Source of the DNA: Nocardia mikamii NBRC 108933
Lineage (GTDB): Bacteria > Actinomycetota > Actinomycetes > Mycobacteriales > Mycobacteriaceae
DNA: 64,000 bases
Direction: 5' to 3'
Assembly: GCF_001613505.1 (NCBI RefSeq)
Contig: NZ_BDCM01000002.1
Location: 186,001 to 250,000 of the forward strand
Of the stretch, positions 36,447 to 47,400 are shown in pieces. Below the pieces are notes generated by a model, which was given only the letters and a program-made list of their open reading frames with translations, was not told where the DNA came from and searched no databases. The number at the start of each line of letters is the position of its first letter. Position 1 is the first letter of the stretch. Both the position numbers and the translations under genes were made by a program.

Positions 36447-36767
36447 CTACCACTCCACCGACCTCAGCCAGCTCTGCGGCTCCGTGTCGTACTCCTGCTC
36501 GTCGATCAGTTCCTGCCGTTCGACCTGCTCCGCCGTGGGCAGTCCGGTCAGGGCGAGCAGGTCGCTGCTCACTCCGGCCTCGGCGAGTTGGCGTCGCCGC
36601 GCGAGTCCGGCACGATCGGCCGCGCGCGAGCACAGGCGGAGCAGTTCGGCGGCCAATTCGGTGGGATCGCGGCGCAATTCGCTCGCTTCGATCGAAATGC
36701 GCAGCGGCAGGCCCTGTTCGGTGGTCTCGACCGCTATCGCGCCCGATCTGGTTGTCGCGGTGGACAT
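36447..36767 (-). CDS. Small ESX-associated hypothetical protein
   Basis: The 106-residue protein has a beta-rich start (SGAIAVETTEQGLPLRISIE), a helical middle (ELAAELLRLCSRAADRAGLA), and an acidic end closing with WLRSVEW. No family is recognised. It lies between an EspG-like gene (46 bases) and a YbaB-like gene (38 bases) in one direction, so it belongs to the module-A operon. The opening resembles the beta part of YbaB-type proteins, so a partner role with the next gene is possible. Confidence 0.6.
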   Translation of the reverse strand: MSTATTRSGAIAVETTEQGLPLRISIEASELRRDPTELAAELLRLCSRAADRAGLARRRQLAEAGVSSDLLALTGLPTAEQVERQELIDEQEYDTEPQSWLRSVEW

Positions 36768-36813
36768 CGTGCTCCTCGTGGGTCGGTCGGAATCGGCTCG
36801 TTCGGCCGCGGGA

Positions 36814-37626
36814 TCAGACGCGCTCGTCCTTGATGGCGCGGATGACGGTGATGATCTCGGCGTTGACGGCGGCGATCAGGCCCTGCCGGTCCACGCCGGT
36901 GGCGGTGCGCGGCGGTCCCGCCTGGATCACGTAGCGGCCGTCGCCGGACAGGTCGCGCCAGTCCAGATGGCGGACGGTACGACCACGCGGGCCGAAACGC
37001 GAGACGCCCTGGGCGATTTCGATCGTCCCGGAGCGTTCCGGGACGGTATCGAGGAAACGCTGCCCGGCGGCGTCGGCGGGCTCGTCGTAGCTGTCCCACA
37101 GTTGCGGGGCGCCGCCCGCGCTGTCGGCCGATATGTAGTGCGTTTCGGCGACTCCGGCCGCCGATTCCGGATCGGGCGGCAGCAGGATGTGCCCGGAGAG
37201 GCCGGCTTCGAGCGGCGGCAGCGCATCCGCGACCATATCGGCCAGCCGCAGCGGATCGCACTGCACCATCGTGAAGCCCCCGGCGTGCAGCAGGGTGCGC
37301 CCGGGCAGCTGGGTCAGCAGGTAGCCGCGGTCCTCTCGGCGCGCGGCGAGCAGCCGGACCGCCCCCTCACCGCGATGTGGATCGCGGCCGTCGAATCCGG
37401 TGACCAGGACGGCGAGATCGGGGCGCGTGCAGTCGCGGACCGCGTCGAACAGGGTGTGGTCGGGCCGTGCCAACATCCGGTCGCGCAGCCGCGTACATTC
37501 GCGCTGGAAGTCGTCCTCCAGCGGAATGTCGGTGGTGTAGACGAACGGACGCGGCGGCCCCTCGTCACCGAAATGCCGCCACAGGACCACGAATTCGAGA
37601 TCGGTGAAGCTCCAGCTGCGAGTCAT
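36814..37626 (-). CDS. EspG-family chaperone, module A
   Basis: This 270-residue protein is distant from the EspG3-like protein at 32.2 kb but clearly paralogous to the 262-residue protein at 60.8 kb: both start with W-(S/T)-(F/L)-TDLEF and share FGPRGR...WRDL(S/P)GDGRYVI near the C-terminus. The family assignment to EspG rests on length, the LxxxEFxVL start and context. It overlaps the stop of the upstream substrate gene by four bases (ATGA), so chaperone and cargo are made together. EspG normally serves PE/PPE proteins; here the cargo is not a PPE, which is unusual. Confidence 0.72.
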   Translation of the reverse strand: MTRSWSFTDLEFVVLWRHFGDEGPPRPFVYTTDIPLEDDFQRECTRLRDRMLARPDHTLFDAVRDCTRPDLAVLVTGFDGRDPHRGEGAVRLLAARREDRGYLLTQLPGRTLLHAGGFTMVQCDPLRLADMVADALPPLEAGLSGHILLPPDPESAAGVAETHYISADSAGGAPQLWDSYDEPADAAGQRFLDTVPERSGTIEIAQGVSRFGPRGRTVRHLDWRDLSGDGRYVIQAGPPRTATGVDRQGLIAAVNAEIITVIRAIKDERV

Positions 37627-39575
37627 TTCTCGACGACCGGTTTCACGACCACGGGCGCATCGCCGAGCGCGTCCTCGAGATGCTCGACCGAATCCAGATA
37701 GGCGGGCCGCTTGTGCTCCTTGCCCTGCTGGTTCTGCGCGCCCGCTCCGGCCGCTCCCGGCGACCCGGGTGTGCCGGCCATCGGCGCGGCGCCGGCCCGG
37801 CCGGTCGCGGAATCCACGGTATCGGCTCTCAACGCAGTGCTGAGCGTGCTCGCCCGCGGGAACAGCTTCGAGGCCTGCGCCAGATCGCGACTGAGCGCGG
37901 GCAGTCCCGGCACCCCGGCACCGCCGCCGGGCACACCGCCACCGCCGCCGCCCGCACCGCCTCCGGCGCCGGCCAGGGCGGACAGCGGATCCGAGCCGTC
38001 CATACCCGGAATACTCAGCCCCGGAATATCACCCAGCCCGGCCTTGGCGAGCGCGTCCTGCTGCTGTTGCTGCGTCAGGGTCTGAGCAACCTGCCCGAAC
38101 GCCTGCATCAGCTGCTGTACGCCCTGCTGCGCGGCCGACATCAGCTGCTGGACAGCGGACATGACCTGCTGCTGTTGCTGCTGTTGCTGGGCGGCCGCCT
38201 GCTGCTGCTCCTGCTGCTTCTGAAGTTGTTCCTGCTGCTTCTGTTGTTGTTCCTGCTGTTGCTGTTGCTGCTGCTGTTCCTTGTGTTGCTGCTGCTGGGC
38301 TTCCTTCTGCTGCTTCTCGAATTCCGCGGCCTGTTTCTGCTGCTGCGCCAACGCCTCCCGCTGCTGCCGGGCCGCCGCCTCCTGTGCGGCCTTGGCCTGC
38401 GCGTCGTTGGGTGTGCCGCCCGGAGTCGAACCGCCCGGCGGGGTCGAGCCGCCGGGTGGGGTGCTGCCGCCCGGCGGGTTCTGACTACCGGGCGGGTTCT
38501 GACTACCGGGCGGATTCTGGCTGCCCGGTGGGTTCTGCCCGGTCGGGTTGTACGGATCGGCGGGAATCTGGCCGAAGGCCGCGGCGGCCGCGGGCAGTAC
38601 CGGGACGTGCGACGAGGACTGGTTCATCCCGAAGACGTAGGTGCGACGGAAACTCTCGCGAACGGTTTGGATCCACTGCTGCTGCGTCTTCGCGTCGGCA
38701 TCGTTGTTCGGCGGCATGCTGTACTGGGTCTCGTTCAACCACCCCGAGCTGTAGACGAGCAGGTCACCGGTGCCCCTGATCGCGGTGGCCAGCCCCGGGA
38801 TGCTCTTGCCGTAGGCCTGCACCGCCGCCACCGCGGTCTCCTTGCCCGGTCCGCTCCACTTGTCGACGGTCACCGAATCGATCTTGTTGAGCAGATCCGA
38901 GTACACCTTGTTCACCTCGGTCGCCATCCACCACCAGGTGCCCGCGTGGTTGGCGAGATTCTCGGCCACCTTGTTCACCCGGATGTAGTTGCCGACCTGG
39001 AACAGGTCGTACCAACTCATGTAGTCGGGCGCTTCGGGGCTGATGGTCGAGGACTGGAACGACTGCAATCCCGCCTTGTTGTCCATCGCGTTGACGGGAT
39101 TCTTCATATCGTCGGTGGTCCCCGGCACCTTCGGCGGATCACCCAGCGGGTCCAAGCCGTCGGCGTCCCACATGTAGTCCGGTTTACCGCTGACGTTGTC
39201 CAGCAGCGCGGAGTTGAAGCCGTCCATCTTGCCGTAGGCCTTGCCGGCCGCGATGAACGTGTCGATCATCTGGCCGAGGATCGTCTTGTGGTCCTCGAAG
39301 ACCGTCTTCAGATCGGTGGCCTCGGTACCGAATTTCTTGCCCAGCGCGGTTCCCGACGCGAGATTCGACACCGGCGAGCCCGCGGTGAGGTCGTCGGTGT
39401 AGAGCTGCAACGTCTTCAGCGCGGCGATCGTGCTCTCCGCGGCCGCGGCCACCTCCAGGGCCACGTCCGGCTCGAACTTCAACGCATCCTTACCGGACGT
39501 GTGGTTCTTCGTGTAGTCACTCAACGCCGGCCACGGATTACCCGTAGCGACGGGCGTAGTCGGATCGGGCGCCAT
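37623..39575 (-). CDS. Large WXG-bearing low-complexity T7SS substrate, module A
   Basis: The 650-residue protein has a folded N-terminal helical region (1-340) with a W-S-G turn at residue 240 (VDKWSGPGKETAV). Then come NPPGSQ repeats (about 346-391), a Gln-rich tract (about 396-500) that includes pure Q runs of eight, a Gly-rich stretch (535-560), and a conserved tail ending RPAYLDSVEHLEDALGDAP plus VKPVVE. The tail and the WXG-containing domain are shared with the truncated protein at the right edge of the window. It is followed by its own EspG-like gene with overlap. Exported effector or surface protein is the best guess; no enzymatic motif is visible. The 195 bases upstream hold its promoter, not identified. 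Confidence 0.72.
   Translation of the reverse strand: MAPDPTTPVATGNPWPALSDYTKNHTSGKDALKFEPDVALEVAAAAESTIAALKTLQLYTDDLTAGSPVSNLASGTALGKKFGTEATDLKTVFEDHKTILGQMIDTFIAAGKAYGKMDGFNSALLDNVSGKPDYMWDADGLDPLGDPPKVPGTTDDMKNPVNAMDNKAGLQSFQSSTISPEAPDYMSWYDLFQVGNYIRVNKVAENLANHAGTWWWMATEVNKVYSDLLNKIDSVTVDKWSGPGKETAVAAVQAYGKSIPGLATAIRGTGDLLVYSSGWLNETQYSMPPNNDADAKTQQQWIQTVRESFRRTYVFGMNQSSSHVPVLPAAAAAFGQIPADPYNPTGQNPPGSQNPPGSQNPPGSQNPPGGSTPPGGSTPPGGSTPGGTPNDAQAKAAQEAAARQQREALAQQQKQAAEFEKQQKEAQQQQHKEQQQQQQQQEQQQKQQEQLQKQQEQQQAAAQQQQQQQQVMSAVQQLMSAAQQGVQQLMQAFGQVAQTLTQQQQQDALAKAGLGDIPGLSIPGMDGSDPLSALAGAGGGAGGGGGGVPGGGAGVPGLPALSRDLAQASKLFPRASTLSTALRADTVDSATGRAGAAPMAGTPGSPGAAGAGAQNQQGKEHKRPAYLDSVEHLEDALGDAPVVVKPVVEK
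38085..38390. repeat. Polyglutamine-coding CAG/CAA tract
   Basis: About 300 bases made largely of CTG/TTG triplets on the plus strand encode runs of glutamine broken by Glu, Lys, His and Ala. Pure runs of eight Gln codons occur twice. Such triplet tracts slip during replication, so length may vary between isolates. Confidence 0.85.
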
Positions 39576-39770
39576 CGGTCGTGCTCCTCGAATTCGGTAC
39601 CAGCGGAAGCTGCGCGTTCACCCCGTCGGCGATACCGGCCGGAGGTCGTTCCCGCCGCAGTCGGAGTGCCGAATAACAAGTCCCGCATCATCTTTCGAAC
39701 ATGCTGCGACCTGCGAGCAACACCGGTGGCAACGGCGGTTGAACGCGGGGTGAAACACCGGCGGCGAGTG

Positions 39771-41378
39771 TCATCCGGCCCGCAGGGCGCCGCGCCGCTC
39801 CCGGAATCGCTGTTCGAAACCCTCGACATACACCGACGGCGCGATCGAGGACGAGGACTGTTCCAGCACACCGTCGTCGGCGACGTAGAACACGGCCCGC
39901 CCGATCGCCACCTCGCCGGGTTCGGCGGGCACGTACACCATCCAGCCCACCGAGATCCGATCCGCGTGCAAACGATCCAGCGGATATCCGTCCGTGTCGA
40001 TCCCGGCCTCGTCGAGATGACCACGCACCCGCTCGAGCGCCTCGGGCTCGGGCAGCGGCACCGGTCCCGTCGGCGTCGCACCGGCCAGGGTGAGCTGGTT
40101 GAAAGCGCCGTCGATATCGAATCCGCCGTCGTCGCCGAAGACGGCGACCAGGGTCTCTCGGGTGACCACATTCGCCTCGGCCGCGGCGACCAGAATGTCC
40201 ACCGCGGAGCGCAATTCGTCGTCGGGCTCGCCATCGATCACGCCGCGGATCACCTGTGCGACCGTGGCCGAGGTCCACACGCCCGGCAGCGCGTCGCTGA
40301 GGTGATCGGCCGACGGTGACTCACCGCGATACCACCGCCCGTCCTCGAACCAGTAGCAGAACGACAGCAACCCGTCGCCGAAGCGCGGATTGAGCACCGA
40401 ATTCGACACCCATTCCGGTGCACCGGCATACAGCTCCGGCAGCGGTGCGCCACCGTTGTATGCGGCATCGAGCGCCGGCGCCTCCCACACCCCTCCGGAG
40501 AGCACGGCCCGGCCGCCAGGCATCAGATACAGCGTGCTGCCGCCGCGCCGGGCGCCCTCGAACCAGCCCAGGGAGGGCAATACGCGCGGACCCCACTGCG
40601 ATCCGGCGGCGACGAAGGCGGCCGCCATCACCGCCCACCGGCTCCACAACGTGGACAGATCGGGAAAGTCGTCGTCCGACACCACGGGCACCACACCCGC
40701 GGCTCGATCGGCGCGAGCCTGCCGGGCCGCGACCGCCGGCGGGCGGGACTGCCGGTCGCCGTGCCCGATGTAGGCCCCCAGCCAGACCGGCACCCGATCG
40801 CGCGGATACGCCTGCAGATCGGCCAGATACGCCTCCGGCGCCAGCAGTTGATCGTCGGGGAACGGTTCGTCACCGTAGTCGTAGTCCACCTGGAGATGTC
40901 CCGCCCGGTCCAACCGGACGAACATGCGCCACCAGGGACCGCTGGCGAAGGCCGCCGACAGATCGCGGTGCTCACGCACCAGTTCCAGGACCGGCTCGGG
41001 CGGATCGGCGCGCAGCACGCGGTCCTGGTCGTCGGTGAAGACGACCTCACCGCCGCCGACCACCACCGTGATGGCGAAGACCGCGGTCAGCTCGTGCCAA
41101 CCCTCCGGTGCGACCGCCGCCAATTCGCGGGCGATCCCGTGCGCCAACTCCCGGGCGCGAGCCTCCGGATCCGCTGCCGCCGCGAGGGATTCGGGCACAC
41201 CCCCGCCGAGGGTGAAGCCGACGTCCGGTTCGTCGCCGGAGGCAGGAGCCGCGTGGTCGTCGGGTACGGAATCCGGTGCGGAGGCCGCTGGTGTGCTTAC
41301 CGGTCGGGCCGACACCGGTGTGGCATCCGGATCGGATTCCGGTGGCGAATCCGGGTTGTGGTCGTCGGGGCGGGTCAC
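39771..41378 (-). CDS. Putative immunity protein (YezG/DUF600-like plus second domain)
   Basis: The 535-residue protein follows directly after the giant toxin gene, the usual place for immunity. Residues 70-230 resemble the YezG-type immunity fold: WWRMFVRLDRAGHLQVDYDY then GDEPFPDDQLLAPEAYLADL and DRVPVWLGAYI. A second region (240-530) is a separate domain of unknown family with many Trp and Tyr residues (for example SFCYWFEDGRWYRGESPS and ISVGWMVYVPAEPGEVAIGR). An acidic disordered head precedes both. The start is a GTG with GAGGAG eleven bases upstream. Two domains may neutralise two toxin activities, or one may be a former partner of a replaced domain. No secretion signal is seen, so it acts in the cytosol. 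Confidence 0.68.
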   Translation of the reverse strand: MTRPDDHNPDSPPESDPDATPVSARPVSTPAASAPDSVPDDHAAPASGDEPDVGFTLGGGVPESLAAAADPEARARELAHGIARELAAVAPEGWHELTAVFAITVVVGGGEVVFTDDQDRVLRADPPEPVLELVREHRDLSAAFASGPWWRMFVRLDRAGHLQVDYDYGDEPFPDDQLLAPEAYLADLQAYPRDRVPVWLGAYIGHGDRQSRPPAVAARQARADRAAGVVPVVSDDDFPDLSTLWSRWAVMAAAFVAAGSQWGPRVLPSLGWFEGARRGGSTLYLMPGGRAVLSGGVWEAPALDAAYNGGAPLPELYAGAPEWVSNSVLNPRFGDGLLSFCYWFEDGRWYRGESPSADHLSDALPGVWTSATVAQVIRGVIDGEPDDELRSAVDILVAAAEANVVTRETLVAVFGDDGGFDIDGAFNQLTLAGATPTGPVPLPEPEALERVRGHLDEAGIDTDGYPLDRLHADRISVGWMVYVPAEPGEVAIGRAVFYVADDGVLEQSSSSIAPSVYVEGFEQRFRERRGALRAG

Positions 41379-41478
41379 GTCGCGGTGTTCTCCTCGTTCG
41401 CGTCCATCGTCCGGCGCGGCCGGCTGCGGACATCCTCATCGGTGCGATGTTCGGTAACAGTGTGCGGTGCTGCGCTTT

Positions 41479-44400
41479 TCATCGCACACCCCGGACTTCG
41501 GCGAAGATCTGCGTACGGCGAGCGGGATTGTCGAGCACATCGCGAATCCACAAGCCGAGGTCGAGTTCCGGTTTGCGCTGGCGGTAGCGCACCGTACACA
41601 CCGCCAGTCCCGCCCGGGTCACGGTGAACTCGGTATGCCGGCGCCCGGCGCGCTGCCAGTGCACGATGACCGCCAGATCGTCGGCATCGATCAACTGCCC
41701 CGCGACGCGCAGGAACAGCCGATCGTCGGTGCGGAAGAAGACGAACTCCACACCGTCCAGATCGCCGTACACCCCGCTGAACGGGCCCATCGGCTCGGCC
41801 GCCTCATGCAGCGATCCGGTGAGCGGATCGACCTCCGCACAACGATGACCGTTGAACTCCTGCACCAGGATGCGGGGTGCGGCGGGCGCCGGCGAAGCGC
41901 TCGGGTGTACGGGGTGGCGCACCGAGGCGGAGGCCGGGTGGCCGCCGTTCGGCATCGGTGGAGCGAACGGCGGGAAACCGTTCTGGGGCAGGTTGTTCTG
42001 CTCTGCTGTGACCGAATCTCGTTGCGTCGCATCGTGTCCTGACGCGCCCGTATCGCCGAGCGAGAAGGGGCGATCCACGGAGAACTTCCGATCGTGGGCG
42101 TTCCCGCTTCCGAATCTTCGGTCGTATCCGGTGCCGTTCCCGTTCCCGGCTCCCGGGTCGTAACCGGTGCCGTACCCGTTCCCGGCTCCCGGGTTGTAAG
42201 CAGTGCCGTGACCATTATCGGTGCCGTACCGATCGCCACTGCCATTCCCGGACTCGCCGTGATCCAGGGGAAGCACTGCGGGCGAATTGCCGACGGGCGC
42301 ATTCGGGTAGAGCGCCGACTGTGGCGGAAAATGTTGCGGCACAGTTGGTTCGATAGTCGGACGCCCCGCGCCCAGCGGCGCACCGAACGGGTTGGGAATG
42401 GTTCCGGCGGGCTTCACGCGCGACGGAAACTGTTGCCCACCTCCATCGCCCGGCCCGTCTGCCGCATCCGAAAGCCACGGCGGTACAGGGATGTGCGGGC
42501 GGGCCTGCGAATCCGGCACCGGAACTCGTGGGACATCCGTACCCGAGGAGCACTGACCCCTACCGGGCGCGCGGTCATGCCCATCAGGCCGGACATGCGA
42601 ACCGCCGTCACCACCACGATGGCCGCCACCGTCACCCGCACGGTCGGGGTCATGGGGATGGTGCCTCGGGCCGCAGTCGCCAGGACCTGGACGCTCATTG
42701 TCGTCGGGGTCGTGATGGCGCCCGCCGTCATGGCCGGGACCGTGGTGCTGCGGGCCACCGTGGTGGTTGCCGTCAGCGTGACCGTGGCGGTGATGACCGT
42801 GACCGTCATGGTCGTGATGACCGTGGCCGTCGGGGTCGTGATGACCGCGACCATCGTGGTCGTGATGGTCATGGCCGTGATCGCCGCCGTGATCGTGTCC
42901 GTGGTGGTGATGACCATGGTCGTCGTGCCCGCGCTCGTCGTGATCGTGGTGACCGTGGTCGCGATGGCCGTGATCGTGGCCGCGGTCGTGCCCTCCGTGA
43001 TCACCATGGTGATCGTGGTCGTGACCGTGATGGCCACCGCCGGGGGCGTGATGGCCTACGCCGGGCTGTCCCGGACCGGGCTTTCGCGGCGGCTGGTGGG
43101 GTGACGGCGGCTGATGGGGCGGCGGCTGATGCGGTGGCGGGGTGGGGACCGGTGCGGGCGGGAGGTTGACGTCGATGGGTTTCGGCGCGTAGTCCGGCCA
43201 CTCGAATTCAGCGTTGTGCGGGACGTGCGGGACCGGCGTGATGTACGGCTTGCGCGGATCGCGAGCGCGCGGGTTCGCCGTGCCCGCGCGATCGGGCCCG
43301 CCACCGTCCGGCGGTTGCTGCCCAGCGCGTCGGCCGGTACCCGAGGAACCATCGTCTCCGGACTCGGAATCCGTTCCGCCTTCGTCCGATCCGGCCCCGC
43401 GCCGGCCACCGCCGCGCGGTTGCGCGGGGCGCGGTACCTCCGTCCGGTCCCCTTGCGGATCTCCCTTCTGTCCGGATTCCCCGGAATCCGCGTCACCGGC
43501 CGACTCTCGTTCCGTATTCGGCTCGCCCCCTTCACCTTCCGAAGAATCGCGGGCGCGCACCGGCGCCACCGGACGCTCTCCACCCTCGTCGGAACCCTTC
43601 GGCTCGCTCCGACTGCCTCCCTCCGTCCCCGTCTCGTCTGCGCCGTCCCCGAGGGCGGGTCGCGGTGCGTCCGGGCCATCGAGGGCGGGGCGGGTCCGAT
43701 CCGGCTCACCGGCCCGATCATCAGGCCCGGTTGTATCGAGGTCGTCCAATCGGCGGGCGAGATCGCCGCGCAGGCGCCGCAGAGTGTCGGGCAGCTGCCT
43801 CGGCTCGACCGCGGCTTCGGGTTCGCCGAGGCGTTCGGCCCAGACGAAGCGCTCGCCCGGGTCGGCGGCGTCGGCGAGCTGTTCCACGCGACCGGCACGC
43901 AGCAGCAGATCCAGCAGCGGGTCTCGGGCACCGGGGGCGGGCAGGGCGCGCAGCGGTCCCGCAGCGCGCGCCGCCAGTTCCTTCAGTGCCGCGACCGGAT
44001 CATGTGGCAGTCCCGGGAAGCGTTGCCGCGCATCGGTTTCGTCGAGTATCTCGGCGGCACGGCGTTCACGCGGCGAGAGCCACGACGGGTCCGGCGCGAG
44101 TGCGTCGACCGCGTAGGGAATCCGCGACATCCGCAGTGTCTTGTCGCCGTCGTGCTCGGGCGCATCGGACGGCAATTCGTCGGGATGGACGGGCACGCCG
44201 TCGCGGATCACGAGATGTCCGCTCAGGCGGCGCCGGTTGGTGTCCCAGTCGTAGCCGTGCCGGGCCGCTTCCAGGTCGGCGTCGTGCCAGGTGGCGTCGT
44301 CGTGGTCGGCGAGGTACTTGGCTTCGACGTAGGCGTCGTCGAGCAGCAGCAGATCTTCGTTGTACGGCGTGGTCCGGCCGTCGCCGTCGCCTTCGCCGGT

Positions 44401-47400
44401 GAGCCGCAGCCAGGCGTCGGCCACGTGCGGGAGCCGGTCGTAGGTCTTCTTGACCATCCGGCCCGTCGGATCGGCATGGTCGCGCACCCACATCTCGTTG
44501 CGCATGAGGTGGTCCTTGACCAACTGGATGCGCTCGGTCAGTTCCGCGCGGGTGAGCGGAGTGCCGTCCGGATGCCGCGCCGAATTCAGCGCCTCCAGCC
44601 GGGCGCCGCCGGGATCGGCGGGGTCCAGCAGCGGATCGCGCGCCCGGGACAGCAGGTCGACGATCCGGTGCACATCGGCATTGCCGGCATCGTCGGCGAA
44701 CCGCCCGATCACGCGATCGGCCCAGCGCTGCACCGCATCCCAGCGCGCGACATCACGGTCCTGACGCGGTGTGGACCACTCCACCCGGTCGCGGGGCGGC
44801 ACGTGATCGGCGGCCGACCACGGCCGATGCGGCGGCTGCAGATCGATCCGCGGCCCGGCACGCCAGCCCTTCCAGCCGCGGAACGAGCGCACGACCGGGA
44901 TCTTGCGCAGCACCGGATGATCCGGATCGAACGCGCCGTCGGGCAGCCAGGTGGTGTGCCCGCGCACCCACTCCCCGATCTCCGGCCGGCGCTGCAGCGG
45001 ACCCAGCACCCACGGGTGTTTGCGAGCCATGTCGTAGAGCTGCACCCACCGCTTGCCGATGGTGTAGAGCGCACCGTCGAGCGGCATACCGTGATGGGCC
45101 TCTTCGTCCCAGCCCGGCGGTGGTTCCGGTTTCGGACCGGGTCCCTGATGCCACCACAGTTCGGCGCGGCCGGCTTCGCTCAGCGTCAGGATCTGCTCAT
45201 AGCTCAGTTCCGGCCAGTGATCGGTGAGGAGCCGAAGTACCAGCGGCTCCACCATGTTCTGGAACGGTTCGGCGCCGAGTGTGCCGCTGAACCCATCCGG
45301 CATCTTCTCCTCGCGCTGCCGGTACGGGATGTGGGAGTTGTCCGTACCGCCGAAGGCCGCCCACCCCTTGGGCGGCAGCCGCCAGCCGTCGACCTCCTTC
45401 TGCCAGTATTTGTCCAGCTTGGTTCCGCGTGGCAGTTCCGGCTGGTAGGCGCGGAAACCGCGGGCCCGGCCCTCTCTCGTGTCGTGCCACTGTCCGTCGG
45501 CGCCGCGCCAGCGCACCATCGTGTCGCCGGCGAACGGCAGAGTGTCCTCGCCCAGGCGGCCGTGCGCGGGCAGCCCCGTGCGCTCGATCTCCACCGGCGC
45601 CATGGTCTCGACCCGCGCGCGGATCTGGCCGGCGCCGTCGCGATCGCCGCCGGCCAGTTCACCCGTGACCGTCAGCCGATCGATGGTGGTGGCCGGATCC
45701 TTCAGCAGCGGAGCCAGATCGGGATGCCGGGCCAGCGCATCCAACAGCGGAGCATCGAATCGATCGTCGGCGGGCCGGCGCGGACCGGCCGGATCGTCGG
45801 CACGCACCGGAACGTCCGGATGGTCGAATCCGGCACGTCCGGCGACGACGATGAAGCGGGCCGGGCGGCCGCCGCTGCCGTCCTCGTCGGGTGCACGACC
45901 GTGGTCCACCCACACGTTCTCACCGATCCGGCGCACTGCGGGCGGCTCATCCGTGCCTATCGCAGCCCGCCAGTGATCGGCGACGGCATCGGGCCACGCA
46001 CCGGTGAGAGCGACCCGCTCGTCGTTGAAGCGGTCGATCTCGTGTTCGGCGCGCTCCACCGCTTCCTCGGCGTCGGCGAGCCGGCGCAGGTTCTCCGGTG
46101 TGCGCTGCGCGGGGTCGCCGAGAAGCCTCGACAACTCATCCCTGATGCGGCGCAACGGTTTCGCGCGCTGCACCGCGGCGCGATGGTCGTCGGCCACGCG
46201 GCCGAGTTCGTCGCGGACCGCCTCGGCCTGCGACGCGTCGTGGCGGGCGCCGCGCTGCTCCAGATCGTGGATCTCGCGGTCGATGGCGTCGAGCCGGTCC
46301 TCGAAATGGAACAGCCGGTCCAACGCCTCGGCCAGTTTGTCGGCGTGGTCGGTCTGTTCGCGCTCCTGCTCCGGATTGAGCTGCTCGTGCCGGGCGACGT
46401 CGGGACTGTCCGGGCCCGCGCTGTCGCTGACGTAGCGCCCGGTGTCCCCGCGCAACTGACGCAGAGTTTCCGACCAACGGTTGCGGCTCAGATCCACATC
46501 GCCGAACGGGTCGAGGCGATGGTCGACCTTGGTGCGCCAGAACTCGAGATCGGCTGCCACATGGGCACGTTCGCGCACCTTGGCGTCGAGTGCGGCCTGC
46601 GGGTCGGCGACCGGCGCGGTCTGCGCCGGTCGGGCGCCGTCCGCACGCGGCACGGCGGATTCCGGCCCTTGCGGCTCGGTTCCGGTCCGCCGCGGCTGCT
46701 CGAGTTCGGCCGGTCGATGAGCGCCTCCGTCGAGTTCCGGTGGCGGCTGGTGCATATCGTCGAACCGAACGTGTCCGTCGGCATCCACGCGAACCCGCTG
46801 GAATACGAATTCGCCGTCGTCGCCGAGCAGTGCGCGGCGGACAGCGGGATCCAGGACATGATCCGGATCGGCGCCGGGCGCCACCATCACGAGCCGGTCG
46901 GGTGCGCCGTCGCGGCCCGGAACCAGCCGCGCCACTTCCGGTTTCGGATTCGCCGGGTTCACGGGGCGCCCGTCGGCATCCAGCGGAATGCCGTCGTGGC
47001 CGGCCACGACATCGCGTGCGGCGAGTAGTGCGGCGTCGGCCGCCACCCGGTCGCGCGCGGCCACCAATGTCTGATCGTGCACCCGCAACAGCCCCAGCAG
47101 GGCCTTGCCGAGCGATTCGGTCTCCTCGGCCCGCGCTTCCTCGGCGCGGCGGTCCTCGAAGAACTTCCGCAGATCGGCCCGTGGGATGTCCGCGCGGTTC
47201 CACAGTTCGTCGGCCCGCGCCCGGCGCTGGACGATCAGATCGCGCACCGCACCGGCCAGCTCGCGCGGCCGCATCCGCCAGGCGTCGTCGATGCCCAGAT
47301 GTTCGGCGAGCTGCACGATCTTGGCGAAGTTCTTGTCCACCTGATCGTTTCGCCGGCCCAGCTCCGCGCCGAGGTCGCGCAACTGTCTGCGTAGCGCGCG

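Noticed and set aside
41479..41900. The last 130 residues of the giant as a TNT-like NAD glycohydrolase
   Set aside because: No TNT or ADP-ribosyltransferase residues are visible; the segment is beta-rich and of unknown family.
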